12,296 bases of DNA from Gammaproteobacteria bacterium (GTDB taxonomy: Bacteria > Pseudomonadota > Gammaproteobacteria > JAJDOJ01), in the NCBI GenBank assembly GCA_027030565.1, contig JALVEU010000142.1, forward strand, positions 1 through 12,296, read 5' to 3'. A program made the translations under genes and the position numbers. Shown here one piece after another: positions 11,585 through 12,296 of the stretch. Position 1 is the stretch's first letter, and the number at the start of each line of letters is the position of its first letter. The notes under the pieces are model-generated. The model searched no databases. It was not told where the DNA came from and saw nothing but the letters and a program-made list of their open reading frames with translations.

Positions 11585-12296
11585 TCAGCCGGTGCCGCGG
11601 TCGGCGCCCGAGCCGTTCAGGCCGTAGCGCTTGATCTTGTTGGCCAGACCCACGCGGGACAGGCCCAGTTCGGCCGCGGCGCGACTCTGGTTCCAGCGGT
11701 GGCGCTGCAGGGCGTCGCGCACCAGCTCCGTCTCCACGTATTCGATCTTTTCCTTGAGGGTCTTGCCCTTGAGCTCGAGACAGGTGTTGCAATGGACGCG
11801 CAGCGGCGTCAGGTTTGCGAGATGCGGGGACAGATTGGCAACCGTGAGGTACTCGCCGTCGTCGGCGAGCGCCACCATGCGTTTCATCTCGTTCTCCAGT
11901 TCGCGCACGTTGCCCGGCCAGTGGTAGGCCTTCAGCCGCTCCAGCACCTCGGGTGCGATACCAAGGATGCGCCGGTTGATCGACTCGCCGTACTTGCGCG
12001 CCAGATATTCCGCCAGCACCGGAATGTCGTCGGGCCGTTCGCGCAACGGCGGAATGGTGAGTTGAAAGCCGTTCAGCCTGAAGTATAGATCCTGGCGGAA
12101 GCGCCCTTCGGCCACCAGCTCGCTGAGCGGCTTGTTGCTGGCGGCGATGATGCGTACGTCGCAGTGCTGGACCTTGTCGGAACCGAGCGGCTTGACCTCG
12201 CCCTCCTGCAGGAAACGCAGCAGGCTGACCTGGAAGGCCGGCGAGATCTCGGAGATCTCGTCGAGAAAGACGGTCCCGCCGTTGGCGGCCGGAAAC
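11585..12296 (-). CDS. Sigma-54-dependent NtrC-family activator, C-terminal part (HupR/HoxA-like)
   Basis: The reading frame enters from the window edge and gives 236 residues before the stop, so the N-terminal sensor or receiver domain, Walker A and the GAFTGA loop lie outside. Visible AAA+ parts are Walker B (Gly-Gly-Thr-Val-Phe-Leu-Asp-Glu-Ile-Ser), Arg-Ile-Ile-Ala-Ala-Ser-Asn, Phe-Arg-Gln-Asp-Leu-Tyr-Phe-Arg-Leu-Asn, Pro-Pro-Leu-Arg-Glu-Arg, and Trp-Pro-Gly-Asn-Val-Arg-Glu-Leu. A Fis-type HTH ends the protein (Asn-Gln-Ser-Arg-Ala-Ala-Ala-Glu-Leu-Gly-Leu-Ser-Arg-Val-Gly-Leu), close to hydrogenase regulators HupR and HoxA. The linker contains a Cys-Asn-Thr-Cys pair. It probably activates the sigma-54 promoter of hupS through the palindromes. 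A GTG at 12115 is internal, not the start. Confidence 0.9.
   Translation of the reverse strand, partial: FPAANGGTVFLDEISEISPAFQVSLLRFLQEGEVKPLGSDKVQHCDVRIIAASNKPLSELVAEGRFRQDLYFRLNGFQLTIPPLRERPDDIPVLAEYLARKYGESINRRILGIAPEVLERLKAYHWPGNVRELENEMKRMVALADDGEYLTVANLSPHLANLTPLRVHCNTCLELKGKTLKEKIEYVETELVRDALQRHRWNQSRAAAELGLSRVGLANKIKRYGLNGSGADRGTG

Noticed and set aside
11009..12088. Open frame of 359 codons on the + strand across the regulator and hup promoter
   Set aside because: It runs antisense through a clear AAA+/HTH protein and straight through the sigma-54 control region.
12113..12115. GTG at 12115 as the start of the sigma-54 activator
   Set aside because: The frame continues upstream to the window edge with an intact Walker B motif, so this is an internal valine.
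1..12296. tRNA or rRNA genes, CRISPR arrays, insertion sequences, phage genes
   Set aside because: None seen on either strand: no spaced direct-repeat array, no transposase-like protein, no cloverleaf or rRNA-like stretch noticed by eye.

Overview
The window is GC-rich bacterial DNA, very probably from a sulfur-oxidising gammaproteobacterium such as a purple sulfur bacterium or a Thioalkalivibrio/Ectothiorhodospira-like chemolithotroph. The reasons are a secreted Gly/Tyr/Trp/Pro-rich sulfur globule protein, two FNR-type oxygen sensors, an anaerobic coproporphyrinogen dehydrogenase (HemN), and a complete cytoplasmic group 2a [NiFe] uptake hydrogenase locus under sigma-54 control. The lineage is inferred from gene content only.

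Left part (1-4280). On the + strand are a small DUF2934 protein and a PilZ-domain protein, then an FNR paralog (654-1376) and a DUF72 protein (1411-2154). On the - strand a second, more canonical FNR (GTG start at 3471) is followed by a host-attachment-family protein (2168-2620). pdxH (3688-4278, +) is divergent from fnr.

Middle part (4280-6930). A 282-bp gene-free stretch holds a G/A-rich direct repeat, a near-consensus FNR box, a sigma-70-like promoter and a short palindrome. It precedes the sulfur globule protein gene (4561-4878), which ends in a strong terminator. hemN (-) and a membrane-anchored DUF6455 protein (+) diverge from a shared region with one near-consensus FNR box at 6440-6453. 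The box lies 32 bp from a possible -10 element on each side.

Right part (6933-12296, all - strand). Reading along the - strand, the order is: the C-terminal part of an NtrC-family activator (HupR/HoxA-like, cut by the window edge); a 78-residue zinc-ribbon protein; a control region with two GCAAA-N5-TTTGC palindromes and a well-formed -24/-12 promoter; hupS; hupL; two tandem paralogous small proteins; the maturation endopeptidase; and a 109-residue protein of unknown function that overlaps it.

The most interesting element is the pair of small proteins. Each ends in a four-cysteine motif that closely resembles the [4Fe-4S]-binding end of high-potential iron-sulfur proteins (HiPIPs), yet neither has a signal peptide. 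I infer that they may be electron carriers or assembly factors dedicated to this hydrogenase. HupS keeps only three cysteine ligands for each of its three clusters, a pattern known from the Huc-type enzymes that oxidise atmospheric H2.
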